Source: Muricea muricata
Lineage: Eukaryota > Cnidaria > Anthozoa > Malacalcyonacea > Plexauridae
Assembly (NCBI GenBank): GCA_963855995.1
Contig: OY979718.1
Span: forward strand, 48,023,559-48,087,558
Direction of reading: 5' to 3'
Length of the DNA stretch: 64,000 nucleotides
The position numbers and the translations under genes were made by a program. Shown piece after piece: positions 11,952 to 22,589 of this stretch (position 1 is the first letter of the stretch; every line of letters begins with the position of its first letter). The notes under the pieces are model-generated. The model saw only the letters and a program-made list of their open reading frames with translations. It searched no databases and was not told the origin of the DNA.

Positions 11952-14205
11952 CAATCTCGTTCCCCGAGCCTGCGATCCCTTGGAAAGGAAACGGAGGCTC
12001 TGGGATAATCCGTGATCGACTTACAAAAAACTGTATGTCGCCCGTACTGCGCATGCGTTGCAAATAAATAGGTTCAATAAGCCCATAGATATAGTAGGTC
12101 TAGATTGCTGACTCATAGTATAATTACTATTGCGTGGGCGTGACCTGTATGATAAATCCAAGATGGCGCGGGAACCGGGCAAAAAACTATAAGACTCTAC
12201 AGGGAAATCCATGTTTTTCGCGATTTAAAACGTCTCGTTGCTTGGAATCGCTTCGAATCAATATTTTTTGGAAACAACTAATTATTGCGGAAGTTTTGAG
12301 CGCTATTTGTGTAATTTCTGCTGAATTCCTCGTGAAAATCTCGCTCGTGAAATGTTTTGTGAATTGGTCACTTGGTCAGTTCGAGACATTTGTTGTCCAA
12401 AATATGTATTTTTGACCGGCTTTGGCCTCTTGGGTGTTATTGTCACATACAGCTATCCTAAATCAAACATTTACAAAACGATGGAGCAAAATGTTCGCGT
12501 GCAAATCGATTATTCGCTTGACTTTTGTGTGGTGTGTGATTTTCGTTTACAATGAATCATGTATACTACTATACTGTAATGCAGTGTCACAGTGTGTCGA
12601 TGAATCTATGGAGCAAGATGATACATTTTTTGACGTTGCCAATTTGAAAATTATTTTAACAGTATTTGTGTTCACTTCATACAATGTCTTTCATGCTCAA
12701 TTAGGCTTAATTAGGTTAAATTTGTGTTGAGTGTGTGCAAACTACCCAGACTGAAAAGTTTTATTTTGCGCATAAAAGATCCTTTTCACCAAAAATGTAG
12801 AAAACATCTAGAGTCTAATCAGGTAGTCTGGGTTCAGTTTAGTTGATGACCCTCAGACTCAGTAAATAAATTTATCATCATCAATTTATCATTATCAATA
12901 TTGAGCACAGTTGGCAGGTTAGCCTAGATTTTCTGATGATTGTGCAGATTTCTTCATGAATTATTAATGATTTTATAATCACGACTAATTGTTCATTGGA
13001 AAATAGCAAATGGGCATTAGAATATTGCTTTACCATACTCGCATGTTTGCAGACTTTGCTCCAATGTTGCACAAGCCAGCAAGTAGGTGCATGTTGCATT
13101 CTATATACAGTGTATGCAAAAGAATGCCAAAGTTTACCATCATGTTAATTTCAAAGTAAACATAGTTTAAATTCAAATAAAAAAATTTCAGTCATTAAAC
13201 TGTGGACTGTTCAGTTAATTCTACCCACATTTCACACACGATTCACACGAACGAAACTAGCAGCTGTAGCACCAGTTTTCGATTATATTTTGGTAATGCA
13301 TATTACATAATTCAGACAATATTTACTTGATAACCTATCCGTCTTTGAAGTTCGAAAACAGTACGTTGGCTTGAAGTCGTATCTATGTAGTAAATATTAC
13401 TAACGTATCAGGTATCACACACCACACAAATCAAGCGAACAATCGATTTGTACGCGAAGATTTTGCTCCATCGTTTTGTAAATGTTTAATTTAGGATAGT
13501 TGTAGGTCACAATAACACCCAAGAGGCCAAAGCCGGTCAAAAATACATATTTTGCGCAACAAATGTCTCGAACTGACCAAGTGACCAATTCACAACACAT
13601 TTCACGAGCGAGATTTTCACGAGGAATTCAGCAGAAATTACACAAATAGTGCTCAAAACTTCCGCAATAATTAGTTGTTTCCAAAAAATGTTGATTCGAA
13701 GCGATTCCAAGCAACGAGACGTTTTAAATCGCGAAAAACATTGATTTCCCTGTAGAGTCTTATAGTTTTTTGCCCGGTTGCCGCGCCATCTTGGATTTAT
13801 CATACAGGTCACGCCTCCGACTATGGAGTCAGCAATCTAGACCTACTATGTCTATGAATAAGCCGCAATAGGGAAGATGCTGGTATATATACAAATCGTA
13901 TCTTTCCGGTCGACAACAACAGCCTTTACCGCTTCGTATTGACACTCCTTCAATTTGAGATTCTTCTGACCCAGTCGCTCTAACGCTTCGTCCAACACAA
14001 AATGAAATAAAATAATATTTTCCACTGACATTACAAACAAAATAGTACAAATACTGTTCCAAAAAACTTTAGAAAAATGCTTTTGTGGCTTATTTCCTAT
14101 GCATGCGCAGTACGGGCGACATACAGTTTTTTGTATGTCGATCACGGATTATCCCAGAGCCTCCGATTCCTTCCCAAGGGATCGCAGGCTCGGGGAACGA
14201 GATTG
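11952..14205. mobile_element. MULE-like foldback element with 9-bp target duplication
   Basis: Long terminal inverted repeats start CAATCTCGTTCCCCGAGCC and run about 590 bp on the left (11952-12545) and 790 bp on the right (13413-14205). The right arm is longer because it keeps about 225 bp (13860-14085) that the left arm has lost. GCAACTACA flanks both sides exactly (11943-11951 and 14206-14214), a perfect 9-bp target duplication. Long arms plus 9 bp fit Mutator-like or foldback elements. The spacer 12546-13412 has no recognised transposase. Each arm carries an ACTGCGCATGC motif and a RecQ-like 5' region, pointing to gene capture. Confidence 0.85.
13860..14130 (-). pseudogene. RecQ-like helicase N-terminal fragment in a transposon arm
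   Basis: The minus-strand reading includes ALERLGQ, LKECQYEAVKAVVVDRKDT and IC, which resembles the start of the RecQ family helicase domain just before the Walker A motif (normally L...QLKxxQxxAI...GKD...). Walker A itself is not present; the frame ends soon after. RecQ enzymes unwind DNA 3'-5'; a fragment of about 45 residues cannot. It sits inside the right arm, with the matching segment deleted in the left arm. Family assignment rests on a short motif. Confidence 0.45.
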
Positions 14206-14211
14206 GCAACT

Positions 14212-14468
14212 ACAATCACTTTCAAAAGTGTTGGGACACATCAAGATTTTCACTAAAATATTGTTAAACCTCTGCCCCCCTCGCCCCCTATTCAATGTTG
14301 AGTCGTGGCTGCCACATATTTGTGTTGGCCATTGATACTCAAACATCAAACCCAACATTGAATGGGGGAGCGGGGGAGGGGGAAGTCAAATTTTTTGACG
14401 GAATAATTGTGGAAAGGCAAATGTAACGTGAAACCGTTGGTGTCCCAACTACTTTTGAAAGTGATTGT
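14212..14468. mobile_element. 257-bp MITE, copy 1
   Basis: Terminal inverted repeats of about 28 bp beginning ACAATCACTTTCAAAAGT. Inside lies a second inverted repeat: a C-rich arm (about 14274-14300) facing a G-rich arm (about 14353-14383) with CAACATTGAAT at its base. It starts at the target duplication of the foldback element, so that element landed at the edge of this MITE. No coding sequence. Identical to the copy at 16172-16428. Confidence 0.85.
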
Positions 14469-16171
14469 CTGAGCGGCTCAGCAAACTCTGGTCTCAGTTT
14501 AACAAGACATGTTTAAGTAATTCGAGTAATAATTTGTATTGTGTACCTCCGAAATTGTTTAATAACATCTACTTACAGTTGTACATGCTCTATTTTATCA
14601 ATATATTTGCAATAATAAATAAAGAAATCCCGTTTAGTACAGGCATATATTATTATCCCTTATACATATGACGTATTCGTAGTAAAATATGCGTAGCGAT
14701 ATGATGTTTGAAGCCGAACTCTTTGGACGCATGAGTTTAGTGTATGCCTATCTGTTAAACCAACTATGGCATACACTATTGTTTATAAAGATGCATAGCA
14801 AGTTGAATATATAACACGCAAATTATTTGCATATTTGTCGCAAATTTTGAACACATAAGTGAATAATATTCCACCTGTCTCGCTATGAGGAATTTTAACT
14901 GAACGTTTTGCCCCTGGGGGTGAACAAAAATTTGGGTTTTTGATGGATGACGATCCTTCACAGACGGGGAAGATAATAGAACGGCGTGAATAATGTTTAT
15001 ATGACATAACTTTTAGCCTTGAAAGTTCGCCAGACTCCAGTGCAACGAAATATTGTGAACGGATAATTGGACAGCCAAGCCATTACGAAAGGCAAAGAGT
15101 AGGAGCATTTGATAAAGTTTATGCAGGAGTACATAAAACTATTACTGGACACCAAATACCCTCATTAACAATATTAATAAAGTGACATATAATCCTTACT
15201 AATGAAATTGCTCACGGTTGACACTTTTTACCGCACACAATTTTAACGTTTTTTGCCAACAGTAAAGCGTTAAGTTTCTAAATATTTTAACAAACATGTG
15301 GCAATAGTGTCCAGAATACACATTTCTTGATATGGTAATCTTAACTTGTCAGGAAAATTTGTAAATAGTAGGAAATAGAACGGTTGACACCTAAATCTAA
15401 AAATTTCTATTTGAGATATCATTTCTATTCTGAAATAAAAGTGTCAACCGTGCTAAAACTTAAGTAAGGAGTTTATAGCTGTTCATTTTTAGCATTATTA
15501 TTGTTTCGTGCACTCAAGATAATGTATTCAATTTCAAACTTCGTTCAAATCTTTTTATACGGTCATTATTTCAGATTTTGTGAGTGTCAACCGTGCTGTG
15601 TCAACCGTAGTGACAACCACTTGCGCATGCAATCAATTAAATGTGATCGTATGTACCGGAAGGCATTGAAAAGATTGCATCCGATGTATGAAACATCAAT
15701 TCTATGGTATTGTAATGACTAAACATTGTCAAGTAGATATTTCTGCGAATAAACGTACCCGACGTTTAACATTTTAATCCCCATTACTGTTTACTTTCGC
15801 AAGAGTACAATAATCGGAAGTTGACTGCCATCTGTTAATGCAAGACGTACTGTATTATAATTAAAGAAAAAATACTCCTTCCTCATTGCACTGATATCTA
15901 GGATGATAAATTAGACTATTCTAATTCATAGCTGCAAGCTAGAATGAAATACTTGAATTTAAACATATTGTATTGCGCATATATGCTAACCCCAATACGC
16001 AATATTCTATTAATTATTAACTTAGTGACATTTTGTTCCAAATTGTCTGTTCGGAGCCCTACATAATCTATTTATCCGAAAATTGTGTTCTGGCATACAT
16101 ACGTGTTCATATTTCAAAGCTACTTTTGTTTAGAACATGGAAAGTTGTAATAGAGTGTTATTTCACCGCAG
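14469..16171. repeat. Spacer with five copies of CGGTTGACAC in both orientations
   Basis: The 10-mer CGGTTGACAC occurs at 15215-15224 and 15381-15390, and its complement GTGTCAACCG at 15441-15450, 15584-15593 and 15598-15607. The facing pair 15381/15450 brackets about 50 bp. This looks like the ends of one or more small inverted-repeat elements. No gene is seen in the rest of the stretch. Confidence 0.55.
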
Positions 16172-16428
16172 ACAATCACTTTCAAAAGTGTTGGGACACA
16201 TCAAGATTTTCACTAAAATATTGTTAAACCTCTGCCCCCCTCGCCCCCTATTCAATGTTGAGTCGTGGCTGCCACATATTTGTGTTGGCCATTGATACTC
16301 AAACATCAAACCCAACATTGAATGGGGGAGCGGGGGAGGGGGAAGTCAAATTTTTTGACGGAATAATTGTGGAAAGGCAAATGTAACGTGAAACCGTTGG
16401 TGTCCCAACTACTTTTGAAAGTGATTGT
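16172..16428. mobile_element. 257-bp MITE, copy 2
   Basis: Base-for-base identical to 14212-14468 over all 257 positions that I compared, with unrelated flanks. Identity in a neighbourhood where other repeats have diverged points to recent movement or gene conversion. No target duplication could be fixed at either copy. Confidence 0.85.
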
Positions 16429-17103
16429 ACATTCTGATTTTTGAATAAGGCGAGCGAAGACTGGGTGCGAGATTCTAAAAAATTCAAAATGGCGGTAAAT
16501 GTAAAAAGTAGAAGACGTAAACAAACACAATCGTAAAGGTTTGTACTAATACAACATTTAAACACATAATCAGTAAAATTTTATCAATCTATTCCCTGGA
16601 ATTTTATCTGCTGACAATTTAAATTGACTGGAATTGTTAAATGTTTATCCCAAGCAATAAGTACCCAAGCAATGTATATTTTAAATAAAAATAACTTCAT
16701 ACTTCAAGCCGCTTCGCGGGTTGAGAGCCGTTCCAAATTGTCTACTTTTTTTATGCACCCTGTAGAGAAACAAGCTAGGGCAGCCCGTTGGCGTGACCAT
16801 TGTAACAAACCTTTGTTCCTCTTGGATACGTCTGGGATTTATTTATATCCTTTTCATGGATGAAGTTGCATAATAACTTTAAACACCTTTTTACTGTTTG
16901 TTTGAATAATCCGAAAATAAACAACAGTCATGAATGGAGTTACTCAATAATGCAATTAATTTTACCTGTTTGTCCATGAACATGTGCACACGGATAGATG
17001 TTCACTGCACATAAATAACTAGTTTCTTCTTGAAACAGTAAGTAAACAAACCAATGAGCACAAATTGAATACGAGTAGAAACGAGAAGAAAAGATTTTAA
17101 TGA
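16429..17103. repeat. C1q 3'-flank repeat
   Basis: 16790-17103 resembles 48000-48140, which precedes another C1q relic, and in inverted orientation 34170-34340. It includes the segment ending GATTTTAATGA that is continued at 19639 after the inserted element. No gene is seen. Confidence 0.6.
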
Positions 17104-19638
17104 GAGGAGATTTTTTAGAAAGTCGCGTATTTTTTGCGAAAACCGCTCAAAACTTAGCGACCAAGCCTTTGCGAAAAAATGTTCTGCCGCCATTTTCTGA
17201 GGCAAAACATTGCTAAATATAAAGAAGGATAACGTGGTAAGTGTAATATCGTATTTAATGGACGTTATTTGAATTATTATGTTAATATGCACACGTATCT
17301 GACTCAGGAGTGAGCATATTTCAGCTGTAAAATTATCTGCTATTTTAAATTAATAATAAAACTGATTGAAAGCCACTGCTTTCGTCCTCTGGATGATGAT
17401 CAGCTTGTTTACAACTCGTTAATAACATAAGTACATGGAAAACGTTAAAGGATTTTGCATTTTTAAGGAAAATTTGAGCATTTGTAATTTTAAATCCCTT
17501 TACTTCATTTTACTAATTTTACATGCATTCAGTTTTTTACTCATTTACAGGCATTCAGTATACAACTTCATGCCATAGGCTATATAATCTGAAACGCCCT
17601 TTTTAGAAATGAAAATAAAATTTTCAGTCATATGTTTACTGTAAAGTTTTGAATTACACCAGCATCGTGGATGCAACAATCTGGTAGGAAGGATGCTGAA
17701 CCAGGACTGGTCATAAAGCAGGGCCTGACAGTCAACTGAGGCAGCATGCGTTATTAGTAAAGACACCAGACAGGCTGAAGGAGCCAAGCATGTTGACATC
17801 AAAACAAAATTGCCTATATGGTCATAAGGGCCAAATATTTTATTTTTTTCTTTGATAATTGCCTGGGGATTAACTCAGACCCCCCCCCCCCCAGTAACCT
17901 GAAGTTAATCAATTCCTCTACTAATTAACCATGAAAGTATTTTTTTATAGATCTCTGTGATATTACTATTACAATCTTGAAGATATGATTACAGTATCTG
18001 AAAACATCAACCTCATTCTGTCAGTGCTGGGTGACAAAAACCTGCACATTGTGGAATATTCTGTCTACTGTATAAAGTTATAAACATTTTCATTATATTC
18101 ACACAAGAATAGATTGTAGCATAAATAATAATCTGTGATTTAATAAATATTCATTTTCATCTTTCATTTTTTGTTTTCTTTAATAGCCTGCAAGAAAAGA
18201 TCTTCTTAGAAATTCTGATATTTTTGCACATTTATTATGATACACTGTATATGCATGATTTAAATTATGCCTGGCCGGGCAGAATCCCAATAATTAAGTC
18301 CCACCCACCCATGTGTTTATTTTCATGTGTTTAAAATGTGTTTTTATCATTTAAAATACAATGACCAAATTAATTTGAAAGGAACATGAGTCATGATAGT
18401 TGGTGTGGACATTACCTGTTAATGGTAGCACTCAGACATAATTTGGTTGGTTTTAAAAATCATAAAAAATGGCCTAATCAATGAATAATGGTTTGAGTTG
18501 AAAATACCTTTTCTAGTTCATGCTTAGTTCCAATTCTCTTCCAAGACTGCTGGACTTTATGGCACTTGTAAAATGTCACTGTGAAAGTAATAATACAAAT
18601 TGAATACAATGTAACACAAATGGTAAATATTACATCATAACAGTAACATGGCTTGCATTCAATGTCAATTTTCTTTTCGGCGTCCACTTCCGAATGACTT
18701 CAAATTTGAACTGGATGTGGTTTGTAAAGTCGTTTTGATTTTAAAATGCATTTTAGGATTGAGAAAAACATCCAGGCCCACAAAAATTGAAATAATGGAA
18801 GCTTATTTGCAAATATTGCATTATATTATGAGTTGAACAATGCTTGGATTCAAAGTAAATTTTCTTTTCGGCGTCCACTTCCGAACGACTTTAGATTTAA
18901 GCTGGATGTAGTTTGTGAAGTCATTTTAAATTTTAAAGACATTTTAAGATTGAGAAATAAGAACAAACACATAAAAAAGGGAATAATGAGGATTGAGGGC
19001 ATATACCTCAATCTCAATTAACAAGTGTCAAGTAGACCAACTGCCAAGTGTGCAGGACAATAGATATTTATTTCCAATAAACATTTGCATAATAGGACTT
19101 TTTCCTCATAATATTACAAATATAAGCTTAGATGATTGTTGAAAAAACTAGTGTAGTAGGGCAATAAGATAAAACAATAGCTTGCCTCTGGCTCTCAATG
19201 TATAGATTGTCAGTAGTTGACACAGCGGTAGAAATAAAGTTTTAAATTAAAGAACAACATACAAGTAAAAATTAACTGTATATCTTACCTCGATCATCTC
19301 CAAAGCCCCGAGGTAAGTCCATTGTAGGTATTAAAATCTTCGCGCGTGTTGTGAACTGAATGACAGAACTTAAATCGCGTCGTCGAATATCGAGTCAATT
19401 TCACGCAATTTTTTATTTCCCTTTCTCTGTCGATAATAAATCAGTATCCTAATATAACACATTTATTAATTAATTCAATTTTTTTCCATATAAATTATTA
19501 TATACGTCTTTATTTTTAAACATTCATAGTAGAGCAAAACGAACACCGCTCTTTGACAGCCGCCATGTTGGAAAAATTCATTGATAACGACGTCATGGGT
19601 TTTGAGCGCGTTTACGCGACATAGAAAAAAATCTCCTC
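17104..19638. mobile_element. 2.5 kb DNA transposon, 7-bp target duplication
   Basis: Ends are GAGGAGATTTTTT and its complement, with shared subterminal GCTCAAAAC. TTAATGA flanks both sides (17097-17103, 19639-19645). The related C1q flank at 48130-48160 runs straight through the equivalent site without an insertion. Seven bp does not settle the superfamily; P-like and Dada elements are possible. The interior has a tandem pair of coding-like repeats at 18648-19021 but no recognised transposase. Alternative reading: a TTAA duplication with three extra bases at the left end. Confidence 0.75.
18648..19021 (+). repeat. Two tandem ~60-codon coding-like repeats
   Basis: 18648-18836 and 18833-19021 both read FSFRRPLPNDF followed by (K/R)F(E/K)LDVVC and a similar tail, in different frames, and are about 185 bp apart. 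DNA similarity is clear over about 130 bp. The differences are mostly conservative, which hints at former coding constraint or simply recent duplication. I do not recognise the protein. They sit inside the 17104-19638 transposon and might be a remnant of its gene. Confidence 0.5.
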
Positions 19639-19644
19639 TTAATG

Positions 19645-20109
19645 ATATTCTCGTTACAGAGTAAAACTAATCCAGTCTAGTTCAGAAGCAAGAGATCAAG
19701 TATCCACAGAATGTTGTGGTATTTGCTTGAGCTATGAACAACATATGAAGAACCTTTCTTCAAATGTTAACAAACCTACACGGTCTTAACTTTTTTAGTT
19801 GAATAAGAATTGTCTTACTCAGCTGATCATAACTCTTGCGGCCAGCGTGCACATCACTATACACCGTGCCATCTTTTATCAACGCCAAATGACTCTGGCA
19901 AAAAATCAGTTATAGATATTAAAAATTGATTTAATAAACACTATCAACAGGTGCAGTAAACTTTTCAGTGCTTGGACTGTTACCACTTCAAATGATTAAT
20001 GAGACGTCATTAAACTTGATTGTATCATGAGCTTAATTTAGTCCATTATGACCAGATGTGAATAACTTTATCATTGAAATTCATTCATTCAAACTACCTA
20101 TATACTGTT
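19645..20109 (-). pseudogene. C1q exon relic, near full length
   Basis: Minus-strand similarity to the intact C1q exon covers its whole length: C-terminal region about 19690-19755, central strands about 19790-19870, the equivalent of GKFTAPADGVY about 19935-19975, and the N-terminal GHIGPNYAHD region about 20025-20070. Several indels and substitutions break the frame. The downstream flank is cut by the transposon at 17104-19638, and the upstream flank by the hAT MITE at 20118. Confidence 0.8.
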
Positions 20110-20117
20110 TCTACTGA

Positions 20118-20606
20118 CCAGACTGCAGAGTAGGGCCTTTTTCAGCAAGATCTTGGGGGCGGAAAATTTGGGAAACTTGGGGGCAAGGGCGCCAAGCGCT
20201 TCCTATGGGCGCAATCAAGGGCGGCCAGGGGCGGGAAATGGAAAATGGGCAGCGCAACTATTAACACAAATAAGGTATTCCGACCGCATAGCGGGGTTGC
20301 CCGCTAAAAGGTTCTTAACATAACAACCCATCACAATAAAACAGCCACGATCTTTAAAATCTAGGTCACCAAATAAAACTTACAAGTTACAAAGATAATT
20401 GGATAAATATTGATCTATTGTGTCAGAATAGAAAATTTAAGGATTTGTGCAATAAAAAGTGAAACATTTTGTGCGAAGTTCTTCTGAGAGGGGGTGGGCA
20501 GGGGCGCAAGACATATATAGTAAGTCAGTACTAAAAAAATTCAGGGGCGGAAAAAATGTCCCTGAAAAAAAAATTGGGGGCGCGCGTGCCACACTCTGCA
20601 GTCTGG
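20118..20606. mobile_element. hAT-type MITE, 489 bp, 8-bp target duplication
   Basis: Terminal inverted repeats CCAGACTGCAGAGT, flanked on both sides by TCTACTGA (20110-20117 and 20607-20614), the 8-bp duplication expected for hAT. The interior is G-rich near both ends (GGGGGCG words) and has no coding sequence. It inserted close to the N-terminal end of the C1q relic. Confidence 0.9.
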
Positions 20607-20614
20607 TCTACTGA

Positions 20615-21160
20615 TATGCCAGAAGTTGTCTGACGAAAAATGACATGAGCAATGATAATATGGAATGTCTCTGTTACGCAAGCTTCACTAAATAACAACT
20701 AAATAACTATCTTTTAGCTACAGAGTGATGGCAGCTCAAGTTATTTTTTATCCTGTTCAGATATGTGTTAAGATAAGCTATTTTTGCTTTAAAACTTCCT
20801 GCATGAAGTACAGTCATTGTTTAACATCATACAGTTATCCACATTTATGTGCTTAAGCAAAATACTAATTGGTGTTCTAATATGGGTAACGTTCATGGGG
20901 GTAATTTATCAAAAAAGACGCTTAATTATTCAGTTATCGTTAAAAAATAAAGTGCGAGAAAATTGTTTCTTTACCACATAATATAGTCTCTATATATTAG
21001 AAAATCGAAAATTGAGTGTATTTAGGATGTTTAATTAAATATACTTTTTGAACAAGTTTTTAGCTTCTCTGACACGCGGGAATTAGCATATTTATTATTA
21101 TTTTATATATCCTACAAGCCTGGTCAAGGCGATAACTTTTGGGGATGAATTATACTTGTG
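20615..21160. other. AT-rich stretch without recognised features
   Basis: No open frame that I can connect to a protein; no inverted or tandem repeat seen by eye. Confidence 0.4.
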
Positions 21161-21164
21161 ATTA

Positions 21165-22268
21165 TTGAAACAACAGGAAGTGCTTACCAACTAGTTGCTA
21201 AATTTCTTACTAAACTATTAAATCCTTTGACCATCAATGAATTTTTTATTGAAGATACATTTGATGCGGTTTCGCATATTAATAATCTACCATGCACGCA
21301 AACGCTTTGATGACGGATATAGATTTGTTTCCTTTGACCTCAAATCTTTTTTTGCTAATGTACCTGTTGAGATAATGTTAAATCGAATTTTTAAATTTCT
21401 AATTTTACTAAACTAATCTCAACGACTCTTACGAAACGTACACTCAAGAAACTGATACTTGACGCATGTACTAAAACTGTTTTTTCACTCAATGGAGAAT
21501 ACTGATGGTGTTTCTATGGGTTCACCATTAGATCTAACCTCAGCTAACATAATAATGACTGAATTCGAAACTGTTATCGTCAAACCACTTATTAACTCCG
21601 GCAAAGTAGTCTTTTATAAACGTAGAAGAAACTTTAGTTCTAGCAAAATCCTCCCACATTGAACATGTACTTATCTAATACTTTCAATACTATTGATAGT
21701 AAAATACAGTTTATTGTTGACAAATTTCCTGACGATGACATACATTTCTTAGACATTCAAATACTTCAAAACGGTGGCACTGTTTACCACAAACCAACCA
21801 ATACTGGTAAATACCAACATTACTCCAGATACACTCCATGGTCGAGAGAGATTTCTTAGATACGTGCCCTCATTCATCGTGCACACAAAACAGAAGTGAA
21901 CAATATCGCTACTTTTATGTGATGGAATGGTTTCTCCTTAAAACTTTCAAAAAAACTGTTAACATTATTCAAACCCTCAACTCATAACCCCTGTAACTCT
22001 GTCACTGATAATCCACAATCGAACCAACCACAATCAAAACCTGGATTCATTAACTTTTTCTTGGTAAATCACCTTGTAAATTTTTTTCTCAACTGGAAAA
22101 CTACTGATGCTAACTGCTTCATCTCGCTTAAAGACCAAAAGCCAAAAATGTATCAAAGCTTTGTTGTTTATGAATTCAAATGCCCTAGATGTAGCGCAAA
22201 CTACGTAGGAAAAGCTGGTCGCTGCTTGTATACGCGAATAAAAGAACATTACTGTCGTAACACATAAT
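21165..22268 (+). pseudogene. Penelope-like element relic (RT and GIY-YIG)
   Basis: Reading on the plus strand through several frame changes gives Penelope-type reverse transcriptase segments: SFDLKSFFANVPVE (about 21335-21375), DGVSMGSPLDLTSANIIM (about 21495-21550), then the equivalent of the YVDD motif, here decayed with the two catalytic aspartates replaced by E-E (about 21620-21635), then IHFLDIQIL and VYHKPTNTGKYQHY. The GIY-YIG endonuclease follows with VYEFKCPRCSANYVG and RIKEH (about 22165-22250). Penelope-like enzymes copy RNA at a nick cut by the GIY-YIG domain. The loss of catalytic residues and the stops make this a dead copy. No hammerhead was found nearby. Confidence 0.85.
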
Positions 22269-22589
22269 TATAGGATCTTTCACTATAACTGTGGTATTGT
22301 GAGCGATAGGATTTAAAGAGAGATACAATATGTGAAAGAGGGTATACATATACAAGTAAAGGTGTTATACTGGCGACGAGAATCTAGAAAAGAAAAATAA
22401 GAAAACTAGAAATTAGTAATTCGGTATAACATAACAAATATATAGCTACAAAGAATTACAGCCGGATCCTGCGTGTATTCAAGAAATATAAAGTTGTAAA
22501 CAAAAATTACTGAAACCTCTAAATTATACGAACAGCTATTTCATTTCTTTAATATCAAGGCCACGTTAAGGCCAAAGCTTAAAATCATC

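Noticed and set aside
12134..12730. Genes on the inverted arms of the foldback element (63-102 codons)
   Set aside because: Both arms give similar frames because they are copies of each other, but frames shift between them and no domain is seen.
12930..12960. Hammerhead from the CTGATGA word in the foldback spacer
   Set aside because: No GAA partner or stem II follows within a sensible distance.
16299..16565. 88-codon minus-strand frame across a MITE boundary
   Set aside because: It starts in unique DNA and ends in the MITE, which is elsewhere unconnected with it.
17880..17895. Poly-C tract, and poly-G tracts near 10361 and 51080, as functional sites
   Set aside because: Simple homopolymers without conserved context; may also be assembly-sensitive.
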